Assembly: GCA_900767025.1 (NCBI GenBank)
Contig: CAAFXS010000102.1
Location: 1 to 22,248 of the forward strand
Length of the DNA: 22,248 nucleotides
From: Clostridia bacterium
GTDB taxonomy: Bacteria > Bacillota > Clostridia > Oscillospirales > Acutalibacteraceae
Direction: 5' to 3'
Shown here: positions 7,451 to 14,345 of the stretch, piece by piece
Numbering within the stretch: position 1 is the stretch's first letter
Layout: every line of letters starts with the position of its first letter
Notes under the pieces: model-generated
Told to the model about the DNA's origin: nothing
Databases searched by the model: none
What the model saw: the letters and a program-made list of their open reading frames with translations, nothing else
Program-made: the position numbers and the translations under genes

Positions 7451-8591
7451 ATTTCTTCTTAAATTTATCAAAAAAGCCTTCCTTGGCCTTTGGAGGCACA
7501 TATGTTTTGTCAAACTCTTTAAGGAGCTTTTTCTGCTCCTCTGTAACGGCTTTGGGAATATCAACAACAATTCTTACATACTCCTCACCTCTGCCCATTG
7601 AGTTAAGCCTTTGAATACCCTTATTGCCTTTAAGGGTAAAGACCTCACCCGGCTGGGTTCCGGCAGGTATATGAAGCTCTGTATCACCGTCAAGAGTAGG
7701 CACCTGAACAGTTGCGCCAAGTGTTGCCTCAACAATTGAAATATGCTTGTCGACCCAAACATCGTAGCCCTCACGCTTAAAGTATGGGTGGCGCTTGATA
7801 TTAACAACCACCTTCAAATCACCGGCAGGTCCTCCGTTAGAGCCGTCGTTACCAAAGCCCCTGACATTAACCACCTGATTGTTGTCAATACCGGCAGGAA
7901 TATTAATATCAATCTTTTTCTTCATTCTTACCTTACCCTTGCCGCCGCACTTTTGACAGGGTGTGGTAATGATTTTACCTGTTCCGCCGCAACGGTTACA
8001 GGTTCTTTGAGTGCTCATTACACCCAGGGGAGTTCTCTGCTGAATATTGATGACACCTCTGCCCTGACATTCGGGACAGGTTGTAGGTGATGTACCTTTA
8101 GCCGCACCGGTGCCGCCGCAATCGCTGCAGTCCATAACACGCATAACCTCAATGGTTTTCTTACAGCCCTTTGCGGCCTCCTCAAAGGTTAGGCTGACAG
8201 AGGACTGAATGTCCCTGCCCCTTTGGGGAGCATTTGGATTTCTTCCGCCGCCGCCAAATCCGCCTCCGAAGAAGGAGGAGAAAATATCGCCTAAATCAAT
8301 ATCACCGTCAAAGCCGAAGCCACCTCCGCCGTAGCCGCCCTGACCTGCACCGTAGTTGGGGTCAACACCTGCAAAGCCGAACTGGTCGTACCTTGCTTTC
8401 TTTTGCGGGTCGGACAAAACCTCGTATGCCTCGTTACATTCCTTAAACTTTGCCTCTGCTTCCTTGTTGTCGGGATTTAAGTCGGGATGATATTTTTTAG
8501 CCGTTTTTCTGTATGCTTTTTTAATTTCATCATCACTTGCGCCCTTGGATACACCCAGGACCTCATAATAATCTCGTTTGTTTTCTGCCAT
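7449..8591 (-). CDS. dnaJ: Chaperone protein DnaJ (type I Hsp40)
   Basis: A 380-residue co-chaperone that delivers substrates to DnaK and stimulates its ATPase. The J domain occupies 1-72 with the HPD motif at 35-37. A Gly/Phe-rich linker spans ~79-117. Four zinc-finger repeats follow at C155-C158, C172-C175, C198-C201 and C212-C215 (CSDC, CPEC, CNRC, CQKC), each with a GxG tail. The two C-terminal substrate-binding beta domains run from ~222. It is the last gene of the hrcA operon, but a 340-bp repeat-filled gap separates it from dnaK. Its ribosome binding site (AGAGAG) is weaker than those of the other operon members. Confidence 0.98.
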   Translation of the reverse strand: MAENKRDYYEVLGVSKGASDDEIKKAYRKTAKKYHPDLNPDNKEAEAKFKECNEAYEVLSDPQKKARYDQFGFAGVDPNYGAGQGGYGGGGFGFDGDIDLGDIFSSFFGGGFGGGGRNPNAPQRGRDIQSSVSLTFEEAAKGCKKTIEVMRVMDCSDCGGTGAAKGTSPTTCPECQGRGVINIQQRTPLGVMSTQRTCNRCGGTGKIITTPCQKCGGKGKVRMKKKIDINIPAGIDNNQVVNVRGFGNDGSNGGPAGDLKVVVNIKRHPYFKREGYDVWVDKHISIVEATLGATVQVPTLDGDTELHIPAGTQPGEVFTLKGNKGIQRLNSMGRGEEYVRIVVDIPKAVTEEQKKLLKEFDKTYVPPKAKEGFFDKFKKK

Positions 8592-8643
8592 AGTTATTCT
8601 CTCTTAAAGTGTTTCTTGCAAGACTTTGAGAAATGGAACTGAA

Positions 8644-8780
8644 TTCCGTTTTCTTGCGAGCGGGAGCTCAATACTAAGTTGCTACAAAACAGTCCACCGG
8701 ACTGTTTTTCCCAAATCAAAGATTTGGAGCAACGGTCTCTTTCGCTGTGCGAAATTCACTCCCCCGAGCAAAAAACGGAA
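8644..8780. repeat. 137-bp multi-branched palindromic element
   Basis: Outer arms 8644-8666 and 8759-8780 pair over most of their length: CTCCC, then GCAA, then AAAACGGAA, broken by a 4-nt mismatch and one bulge. Inside, GTTGCT (8678-8683) pairs with AGCAAC (8728-8733) and encloses two perfect hairpins: AAAACAGTCC-acc-GGACTGTTTT (8686-8708) and CCAAATC-aaa-GATTTGG (8711-8727). A third hairpin, TTTCGC-tgt-GCGAAA (8740-8754), lies between inner and outer arms. All three loops are 3 nt. The shape suggests a non-autonomous mobile palindrome or a structured RNA. I recall similar sequence blocks in gut Clostridia but cannot verify this here. Confidence 0.7.
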
Positions 8781-8787
8781 AGCGCCC

Positions 8788-8822
8788 AAAAGTGGCTTGG
8801 ATTCGATGTCCAAGCCGCTTTT
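8788..8822. repeat. Long hairpin between dnaK and dnaJ
   Basis: Arms 8788-8801 (AAAAGTGGCTTGGA) and 8809-8822 (TCCAAGCCGCTTTT) pair over 14 positions with a single non-Watson-Crick position, around a 7-nt loop. The A-rich start and T-rich end make it terminator-like on both strands. Confidence 0.65.
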
Positions 8823-8875
8823 ACAATCCCTCCGGCAGCACAATGTGCCGCCACCTCCCTTTACACAAGGGAGGC
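8823..8875. repeat. Short Clostridia-type intergenic palindromic repeat
   Basis: ACAATCCCTCCG is followed by a hairpin GGCAGCAC-aat-GTGCCGCC (8834-8852, one A/C mismatch) and a perfect hairpin CCTCCCTT-tacac-AAGGGAGG (8854-8874). The order CCCTCCG, variable hairpin, CCACCTCCCTT, AAGGGAGGC matches a dispersed intergenic repeat that I recognise from gut Clostridia genomes. The recognition is from memory and has not been searched. Confidence 0.6.
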
Positions 8876-8931
8876 GAAATAGGTTTATTTTATTTTTTTG
8901 GCGCGGTTCAGACCATTTATCAAAGTCTTTA

Positions 8932-10773
8932 TCAGTTATCGTCAACCTCGGTGTAGTCTGCATCTGCATAGGTTTCACCCTGACCGCCTGCTGCTTGGTT
9001 AGGATCAAAGCCTGCGGCATTTGGGTCTGCACCTGCTGCCTGTGCAGCCTGATAAAGCTTCTGTGATACCTCATAGAACTTGTTTGTCAAATCCTCCTGA
9101 GTGGACTTGATAGCCTCAAGGTCCTCGCCCTTCAAAGCCTCTTTAAGAGCGGCAACCTTTGTTTCAAGAGCGCTCTTGTCCTCTGCCGAGAACTTGTCAC
9201 CCTCTTCGCTGAGGAGCTTTTCGGTCTGGTATACCATCTGGTCGGCGTTGTTTCTTGTGTCAACTGCCTCTCTCTTCTTCTTATCCTCTTCTGCAAACTG
9301 CTCTGCCTCACGAACAGCCTTGTCAATATCCTCTTTGCTCATATTTGATGAAGCGGTGATGGAAATTGCCTGCTCCTTGCCTGTGCCCAAATCCTTAGCA
9401 GAAACATGAACAATGCCGTTTGCGTCAATATCGAAGGTAACCTCAATCTGCGGAACACCTCTTCTTGCCGGAAGAATACCGTCAAGGTGGAACATACCGA
9501 GAGTCTTGTTATCCTTTGCAAATTCTCTTTCACCCTGAAGAACATGAACCTCAACCGATGTCTGATTGTCAGCGGCTGTTGAGAAAATCTGGCTCTTCTT
9601 TGTGGGGATAGTAGTATTTCTCTCAATGATTACGGTGTTGATACCGCCCATAGTTTCAATACCAAGTGAAAGCGGAGTAACATCAAGAAGAAGAAGACCC
9701 TTAACATCGCCGCCGAGAACACCGCCCTGAAGAGCGGCACCCATAGCAACACATTCATCCGGATTGATGCCCTTGAAAGGCTCTTTACCGCTGAATTTCT
9801 GGATAGCCTCCTGAACAGCAGGAATTCTTGTTGAACCGCCTACAAGGAGAACCTTGTCAATATCGTTCATAGTAAGACCCGAGTCGCTCATTGCCTGGCG
9901 AACAGGACCCATTGTTGCTTCAACAAGGTCAGCGGTCATTTCGTTAAACTTTGCTCTTGTAAGTGTAAGCTCAAGGTGCTTTGGACCTGTTGCATCAGCA
10001 GTAATGAACGGCAGTGAAATCTGTGCAGTGGTCATACCTGAAAGGTCAATCTTTGCTTTCTCGGCAGCCTCCTTAACTCTCTGCATAGCCATTTTGTCTG
10101 ATGAAAGGTCAATGCCGTTGTCTCTCTTAAACTCGGCAACAATCCAGTCCATAACCTTTTTATCAAAATCGTCACCGCCGAGACGGTTGTTACCTGCTGT
10201 TGCAAGTACCTCCTGAACGCCGTCGCCCATTTCGATAATTGATACATCGAAGGTACCGCCGCCAAGGTCGTAAACCATTACCTTCTGGTCGTCCTCCTTG
10301 TCAATACCGAAAGCAAGTGCGGCTGCAGTAGGCTCGTTGATAATTCTCTTTACCTCAAGGCCTGCAATCTTACCTGCATCCTTTGTTGCCTGACGCTGTG
10401 CGTCGGTGAAATATGCAGGAACGGTAATAACTGCCTCTGTTACCTTTTCGCCAAGATAAGCCTCTGCGTCGGCTTTCAGCTTTTGAAGAATGATAGCTGA
10501 AATCTCCTGCGGAGTATAAGCCTTGCCGTCGATTGTTACCTTGTAATCAGAGCCCATATGTCTCTTGATTGATGAGATTGTTCTGTCCGGATTGGTGATT
10601 GCCTGTCTTTTTGCAACATTACCAACCATTCTTTCGCCATCCTTGGAAAATGCTACTACCGACGGAGTAGTTCTTGCGCCCTCGGCATTTGTGATAACTA
10701 CTGATTCGCCGCCTTCGATAACACTTACACAGCTGTTTGTTGTACCTAAATCAATACCTATAATCTTTGACAT
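8932..10773 (-). CDS. dnaK: Chaperone protein DnaK (Hsp70)
   Basis: A 613-residue Hsp70, normal for Firmicutes. The N-terminal ATPase domain starts with the phosphate-binding loop GIDLGTTNS (6-14); VYDLGGGTFDVSII and LVGGSTRIPAVQ are the other nucleotide-site signatures. The linker GLLLLDVTPLSLGIE leads to the beta-sandwich substrate-binding domain, then a helical lid and a low-complexity tail ending in TEVDDN. It binds exposed hydrophobic segments of nascent or stressed proteins and cycles with DnaJ and GrpE. AGGAGG precedes the ATG. It lies 25 nt after grpE in the CIRCE-controlled operon and ends in TGA at 8932-8934. Confidence 0.99.
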   Translation of the reverse strand: MSKIIGIDLGTTNSCVSVIEGGESVVITNAEGARTTPSVVAFSKDGERMVGNVAKRQAITNPDRTISSIKRHMGSDYKVTIDGKAYTPQEISAIILQKLKADAEAYLGEKVTEAVITVPAYFTDAQRQATKDAGKIAGLEVKRIINEPTAAALAFGIDKEDDQKVMVYDLGGGTFDVSIIEMGDGVQEVLATAGNNRLGGDDFDKKVMDWIVAEFKRDNGIDLSSDKMAMQRVKEAAEKAKIDLSGMTTAQISLPFITADATGPKHLELTLTRAKFNEMTADLVEATMGPVRQAMSDSGLTMNDIDKVLLVGGSTRIPAVQEAIQKFSGKEPFKGINPDECVAMGAALQGGVLGGDVKGLLLLDVTPLSLGIETMGGINTVIIERNTTIPTKKSQIFSTAADNQTSVEVHVLQGEREFAKDNKTLGMFHLDGILPARRGVPQIEVTFDIDANGIVHVSAKDLGTGKEQAISITASSNMSKEDIDKAVREAEQFAEEDKKKREAVDTRNNADQMVYQTEKLLSEEGDKFSAEDKSALETKVAALKEALKGEDLEAIKSTQEDLTNKFYEVSQKLYQAAQAAGADPNAAGFDPNQAAGGQGETYADADYTEVDDN

Positions 10774-10798
10774 AATAAATTTCCTCCTGATAGTTTGA

Positions 10799-11323
10799 TT
10801 AGTTGGCTGTTTTAACCATAGCAGGTCTTACAACCTTTTCGTTTATTTTATAGCCCTTTTGGAAAACATCGGTAATAACATTTTCACCTAAATTTTCATC
10901 CTCAATATGCATTACTGCATTGTGGAAATTAGGGTCAAACTGTTCACCGACCTCTCCGCAGACTGTAACGCCTAATTTTTCAAGTGACGCCATAAGACCG
11001 TCAAGGGTCATTTGAACACCCTTTTTAAGTCCTTCGTAATCCTCCTGCTCGCTTGACAATGCTCTTTCAAGATTGTCGACGGTTGCAAGAATTTCACCCA
11101 CCGCTTTAGCAGTTGCAAAGGCAAAGCTTTCGCTTTTTTCCTTTTCACTTCGCTTGCGGTAATTTGCATATTCGGCAGTAACTCTCAAAAGCTGGTCCTT
11201 TGTGTCTGCCAATTCTTTTTCAAGGGGATTTTCCTCAGGTGCTTTTTCGGCGGTTTCTTCGGGGGTTACCTTTGCTTCCTCCTTAACCTCCTGCTTATCC
11301 TGAGGCTCCTTTTTTTTACTCAT
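10799..11323 (-). CDS. grpE: Nucleotide exchange factor GrpE
   Basis: A 174-residue protein. The first ~35 residues are a charged, disordered Lys/Glu tail. A long helix (~33-75, LEKELADTKDQLLRVTAEYANYRKR) forms the dimer stalk and a C-terminal beta domain (GEQFDPNFHNAVMH) docks on the DnaK ATPase lobe. It releases ADP from DnaK. The ATG overlaps the hrcA stop as ATGA (11320-11323), so translation is probably coupled, although AGGAGG is also present just upstream. Confidence 0.98.
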   Translation of the reverse strand: MSKKKEPQDKQEVKEEAKVTPEETAEKAPEENPLEKELADTKDQLLRVTAEYANYRKRSEKEKSESFAFATAKAVGEILATVDNLERALSSEQEDYEGLKKGVQMTLDGLMASLEKLGVTVCGEVGEQFDPNFHNAVMHIEDENLGENVITDVFQKGYKINEKVVRPAMVKTAN

Positions 11324-12351
11324 ACTGTTCCTCCTTTTGATAACAGAGAATCCACTGTTTTAATTATATATTTAACAACGGGAAGGATTTTTTTGTAATC
11401 AATCCTCGTTGAGCCTATCATACCAAGCACTGCCTTTTGGCTGTTGCCGTAGTTAAACCTTGCAATGACCGTTGATGTGTTTTTCATCTCATAAAGCGGG
11501 TTTTCATCACCGATGAACATTGCAGTTCTTACATTTTCGTTAGCAAAGCTCTTAACCATTTCAAGTATCTGACCCTTGTCGGTTAAAAACGATAGCAGTC
11601 TGTAAACATCGCCGCCAAGCTCTGTGTGGGAAAGCAGATTTGTTTCGCCCTCAAAATTAAGCTTGCTCTGTGACGCCTCACTGCAAAGGGAACACAGGGA
11701 GGTAAGCACCGGCAGTAAATCAAATATTCTCTCCCCTGCTATCAGCACCGAGCTTTGAACCAGAGACAAGTTAACCTCTGTCAGCGGTGTGCCGATAAAC
11801 CGCCTGTTCATTACCTCGTAAAACAGGAACCTGAAATCATCATCCAGCGGACAGGGCATATTAATCAGTGACGATTTTATTTTACTGCCCACTGTTAGCA
11901 TAACAAGCATTGCCTTTGAGTTGCCGGCAGGAATAAGGTCAACACCTTGAATACAGTCAAGCTCATCCTCCAGCATACAGGAAAAGCCTGCACAGTGGGT
12001 GTAGCTTGAAATCAGCTTTGCGGCGTCGTTAAGGAGTCTTTCCGGGTCACCGGAGTTAACGGAAAGGATTTCCCTAATCATACGCATATCGTAGTCGCTG
12101 AGACTTTCCTCCTCCATAAGGCTGTCAACATAATACCTGTATGACGCCTTGCTGGGAACTCTGCCGCCGCTGGTGTGCCTTTGCTCAAGCAAGCCAAGCT
12201 CCGAAAGATAAGCCATCTCATTTCTAACCGTGGCACTTGATACGGAATATGGGAGAAGCTGACAAAGTGTTTTTGAACCCATAGGCTCGCCGGTGCTGAG
12301 GTAATGCTCAATAATTGTATTGAGTATCGCCAGCCGTCTTTCGCTTATCAA
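11320..12351 (-). CDS. hrcA: Heat-inducible transcription repressor HrcA
   Basis: HrcA binds CIRCE and represses the heat-shock operon, with its activity assisted by GroE in characterised species. The N-terminal winged helix (ISERRLAILNTIIEHYL, then GSKTL and SSATVRNEM, ending GRVPS) is followed by GAF-like and dimerisation regions. I choose the TTG at 12351 as start: GAGGTGG lies just before it, the protein then begins (M)ISERRLAIL like other HrcA proteins, and it is 343 residues, the usual size. The longer frame from a GTG at 12387 begins inside the CIRCE operator, so it is unlikely. It is the first gene of hrcA-grpE-dnaK-dnaJ and therefore autoregulated. Confidence 0.96.
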   Translation of the reverse strand: MISERRLAILNTIIEHYLSTGEPMGSKTLCQLLPYSVSSATVRNEMAYLSELGLLEQRHTSGGRVPSKASYRYYVDSLMEEESLSDYDMRMIREILSVNSGDPERLLNDAAKLISSYTHCAGFSCMLEDELDCIQGVDLIPAGNSKAMLVMLTVGSKIKSSLINMPCPLDDDFRFLFYEVMNRRFIGTPLTEVNLSLVQSSVLIAGERIFDLLPVLTSLCSLCSEASQSKLNFEGETNLLSHTELGGDVYRLLSFLTDKGQILEMVKSFANENVRTAMFIGDENPLYEMKNTSTVIARFNYGNSQKAVLGMIGSTRIDYKKILPVVKYIIKTVDSLLSKGGTV

Positions 12352-12380
12352 TTCCCCCACCTCTTTTTTGATTTTAGCCG

Positions 12381-12407
12381 TTAGCACTCTCTTTGCCCGA
12401 GTGCTAA
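12381..12407. promoter_or_regulatory. CIRCE operator
   Basis: TTAGCACTC (12381-12389), 9-bp spacer, GAGTGCTAA (12399-12407): a perfect match to the CIRCE consensus inverted repeat. It lies directly at the transcription start of hrcA, where HrcA would block polymerase and possibly also fold in the mRNA leader. Confidence 0.98.
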
Positions 12408-12417
12408 CTCTGTTATA

Positions 12418-12446
12418 ATAGTATAACCGAATTGCTGATTTGTCAA
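12418..12446 (-). promoter_or_regulatory. SigA-type promoter of the hrcA operon
   Basis: Minus strand: perfect TTGACA (12446-12441), 17-bp spacer, TACTAT (12423-12418). The expected start, near 12411, sits at the edge of CIRCE. A/T-rich sequence upstream (12447-12506) shows nothing else. Confidence 0.8.
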
Positions 12447-12506
12447 TAGTTTTTTCTAAAAATTAGCAAAAATTCACATTTCGTTAAAAATAACCAAAGC
12501 AAAAAC

Positions 12507-12534
12507 AAAAGAACCGACATAAGTCGGTTCTTTT
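12507..12534 (-). terminator. Terminator of rpsF-ssb-rpsR
   Basis: AAAAGAACCGAC (12507-12518), loop ATAA, GTCGGTTCTTTT (12523-12534): a perfect 12-bp arm with a T-run at both ends, 12 nt beyond the rpsR stop. It insulates the hrcA promoter from ribosomal-protein transcription. Confidence 0.92.
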
Positions 12535-12546
12535 AATTAATACTTA

Positions 12547-12786
12547 TTAGTCAGCTGTGTAAGGGAGAATTGCAATATGTCTTGCTCTCTTAATAGCTGT
12601 GGTAAGCTCTCTCTGGTGCTTTGCACAGGTACCTGTTACACGACGAGGAAGAATCTTTGCTCTTTCGGAGATAAATCTCTTAAGTCTTGTAACATCCTTG
12701 TAGTCGATTTCTTCAACCTTTTCTACACAGAAAACGCAAACCTTTTTGCGACCCTTGCGGGGACCGCCGGCTCTGTTATATGCCAT
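12547..12786 (-). CDS. rpsR: 30S ribosomal protein S18
   Basis: A 79-residue bS18, which binds S6 on the platform of the 30S subunit. KRFISERAKILPRR and KHQRELTTAIKRARHIAILPY are the family core. It retains the zinc-ligand set C17, C20 (VCVFC), C54 and H57 (GTCAKH), so it is the zinc-binding form of S18 rather than the cysteine-free paralog. It is the last gene of rpsF-ssb-rpsR, 15 nt after ssb, with AGGAGG before the ATG. Confidence 0.98.
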   Translation of the reverse strand: MAYNRAGGPRKGRKKVCVFCVEKVEEIDYKDVTRLKRFISERAKILPRRVTGTCAKHQRELTTAIKRARHIAILPYTAD

Positions 12787-12801
12787 AGTTAGTTTCCTCC
12801 T

Positions 12802-13233
12802 TTAAAATGGTAAATCGTCGTCATCATCAACGATTTCTTCAAAATCCGAATTATCAGCGCTTGCATAGCTTGGTGCAGGCTGTGAGAATGCAGGATTTAC
12901 TGTACCGCTTTCTGCTTTTGAACCGCAGAAGGATACATTGTTGGCAACAACTGTTACCGATTTCCTTTTATTTCCGTCCTTGTCGGTGAAATTGTCGGTT
13001 TGGATTGAACCCTCAACGGCAATCATCGAACCCTTGTGGAAATAGCGGGAAACGAATTCAGCAGTCTGGCGCCATGCTGTAACATCAATAAAGTCAGCCT
13101 TTCTTTCCTCACCTCTTGCCTGATACTGTCTGTCGCAGGCAATCTGGAAGCTGATTACGGAAAGACCGCTTGGTGTTGTTCTGAGCTCAGGCTCATAAGT
13201 TAATCTGCCCATAAGCACAACGGAATTAATCAT
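12802..13233 (-). CDS. ssb: Single-stranded DNA-binding protein
   Basis: A 143-residue SSB. The OB fold covers ~1-105 (MINSVVLMGRLTYEPELR, then FQIACDRQYQ, FIDVTAWRQTAEFV, GSMIAVEGSIQTDNF). A flexible linker rich in Ser, Ala and Pro leads to the acidic interaction tip DDDDLPF (137-143), which recruits replication and repair proteins. Its place between rpsF and rpsR is the standard Firmicutes arrangement for the main replicative SSB. Confidence 0.98.
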   Translation of the reverse strand: MINSVVLMGRLTYEPELRTTPSGLSVISFQIACDRQYQARGEERKADFIDVTAWRQTAEFVSRYFHKGSMIAVEGSIQTDNFTDKDGNKRKSVTVVANNVSFCGSKAESGTVNPAFSQPAPSYASADNSDFEEIVDDDDDLPF

Positions 13234-13247
13234 ACTTTAACCCTCCG

Positions 13248-13538
13248 TTACTCGCCCTTGGCAACAATAAGTGAGCGAAGAACACCGTCTGTGATGTTGA
13301 TTACACGGTCAAGCTCTGCAGGGAAAGCCTCGTCACAAGCAAAGTTGATAACAGTGTAATAGCCCTCGTTTTCGTAGTTGATAGGATATGCAAGTCTGCG
13401 CTTGCCCCAATCCTCAACTTCGCCGAGAGTGCCATTCTTGCTGATGAGGTCTGTAAACTTTGTCTTAAGAGCCTCAACTGCATCCTCTCCGTTTGAAAGA
13501 GAGAAAACCATTACGATTTCATAATTTTTTAATGCCAT
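13248..13538 (-). CDS. rpsF: 30S ribosomal protein S6
   Basis: A 96-residue bS6, partner of S18. The characteristic segments are MALKNYEIVMVFS at the N-terminus, EDWGKRRLAYPINYENEGYY in the middle and VLRSLIVAKGE at the end. It is the first gene of rpsF-ssb-rpsR under a consensus promoter, with AGGAGGTG before the ATG. In several bacteria an S6:S18 complex represses this operon through the mRNA leader; see the leader entry. Confidence 0.98.
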   Translation of the reverse strand: MALKNYEIVMVFSLSNGEDAVEALKTKFTDLISKNGTLGEVEDWGKRRLAYPINYENEGYYTVINFACDEAFPAELDRVINITDGVLRSLIVAKGE

Positions 13539-13610
13539 TCTTCAGCACCTCCTTCTGGTCTTTTGGCCTGCGCTCTTTGTCACAGGCAAGGATTACCTTT
13601 GTATAAAGGC
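13539..13610 (-). promoter_or_regulatory. rpsF mRNA leader with possible S6:S18 autoregulatory hairpin
   Basis: The ~72-nt leader can form a small hairpin CCTTT-ATAC-AAAGG (13609-13596) and a larger one GCCTG/CAGGC around a 12-nt loop (13587-13566). Leaders of this operon carry an S6:S18-binding hairpin in many bacteria. I can see a hairpin at the right place but cannot match its conserved loop and bulge bases with certainty. Confidence 0.3.
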
Positions 13611-13616
13611 TTGGAT

Positions 13617-13645
13617 ATTATAACAGAAAAAACCTGTCCTGTCAA
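13617..13645 (-). promoter_or_regulatory. Consensus SigA promoter of rpsF-ssb-rpsR
   Basis: Minus strand: TTGACA (13645-13640), 17-bp spacer, TATAAT (13622-13617): an exact consensus match in both hexamers and spacing. It lies between the HAD-phosphatase stop and the rpsF leader, and no terminator separates it from the upstream operon. Confidence 0.93.
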
Positions 13646-13664
13646 TAGTTTTATTCCACACTCT

Positions 13665-14345
13665 TTATACATATTTTAATACATCTATAATATCCTCTAT
13701 CACAGGCACATCGTCTCTTAAATCCTGATTTTTGAACCAGCCGTGGTTCATACGGATTGCTTTCATACCTGCCGAGAGAGCACATTCAATATCATTTTGC
13801 GGATGGTCGCCCACATAAACACATTCACTGCACTTTAAATTTAGCTTATCCGCTGTGTACTGCATCAGTGCCGGGTCGGGCTTATGAACACCCACATCAC
13901 CGCTGACAACAACTATGTCGCAATAGGGACGCAATCCGCTGGTGTCCATTTTATGATTTTGCAAATACGAGGGGCCGTTTGTTACCACTCCGGTGATATA
14001 TCCACTGTTTTGCAATTCTTTAAGCACTTTAACGGAATTAGGAAAAATCACGCTGTGGTCGCCGAAGGTGGTGTCATAATGGTTGGTCAGCTCTTTGCCG
14101 GAGGGTGCATTTTCCCAATTCCACCTTTTTGCCAAATCCTCATACCAGGCGTCACGGCTTTCGTAACCGTTATGGGTAACATAACCGCCGTTGCCTGTTA
14201 AACGCATTTCCTCTTTTCTTTTTTCAAGCTCCTCGCCCTGAAGGTCAGGGAAAAATTCTCCGAAAAAAGTGTCCATATATTTTTCAAACGCCGCAGTTCT
14301 GTCCTGCAGGGTTTCGTCAAAATCAAATAATACTGCTTTTATCAT
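13665..14345 (-). CDS. HAD-superfamily hydrolase (YjjG/phosphoglycolate-phosphatase-like)
   Basis: A 226-residue HAD phosphatase with all four motifs: DFDET with nucleophile D8 and acid/base D10, TNG at 122-124, lysine K155 in HKPDP, and GDHPQND (179-185) for magnesium. A helical cap occupies ~15-90. The substrate is not readable; the family includes nucleotidases, phosphoglycolate phosphatases and sugar-phosphate phosphatases. It overlaps ribF by 23 nt and has no strong Shine-Dalgarno close to its ATG, so it is probably translated by coupling. Being downstream of ribF raises the possibility of a flavin-related phosphatase (for example on a riboflavin precursor phosphate), but this is only an inference from position. 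Confidence 0.85.
   Translation of the reverse strand: MIKAVLFDFDETLQDRTAAFEKYMDTFFGEFFPDLQGEELEKRKEEMRLTGNGGYVTHNGYESRDAWYEDLAKRWNWENAPSGKELTNHYDTTFGDHSVIFPNSVKVLKELQNSGYITGVVTNGPSYLQNHKMDTSGLRPYCDIVVVSGDVGVHKPDPALMQYTADKLNLKCSECVYVGDHPQNDIECALSAGMKAIRMNHGWFKNQDLRDDVPVIEDIIDVLKYV

Larger units (their letters stand above)
8592..8931. other. 340-bp dnaK-dnaJ intergenic region filled with palindromic elements
   Basis: No credible gene lies here; short open frames crossing it are low-quality and run into dnaK antisense. It holds a 137-bp multi-branched element (8644-8780), a long single hairpin (8788-8822) and a short repeat with two hairpins (8823-8875), listed separately. A purely A/T-rich tail at 8876-8900 and the last ~30 bp before the dnaK stop show nothing distinct. 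I find no convincing promoter for dnaJ. Confidence 0.8.

Noticed and set aside
8626..9074. Open frames of 130-146 codons in the dnaK-dnaJ gap on both strands
   Set aside because: They are translations of palindromic repeats that run into or antisense to the dnaK 3' end, with no ribosome binding site.
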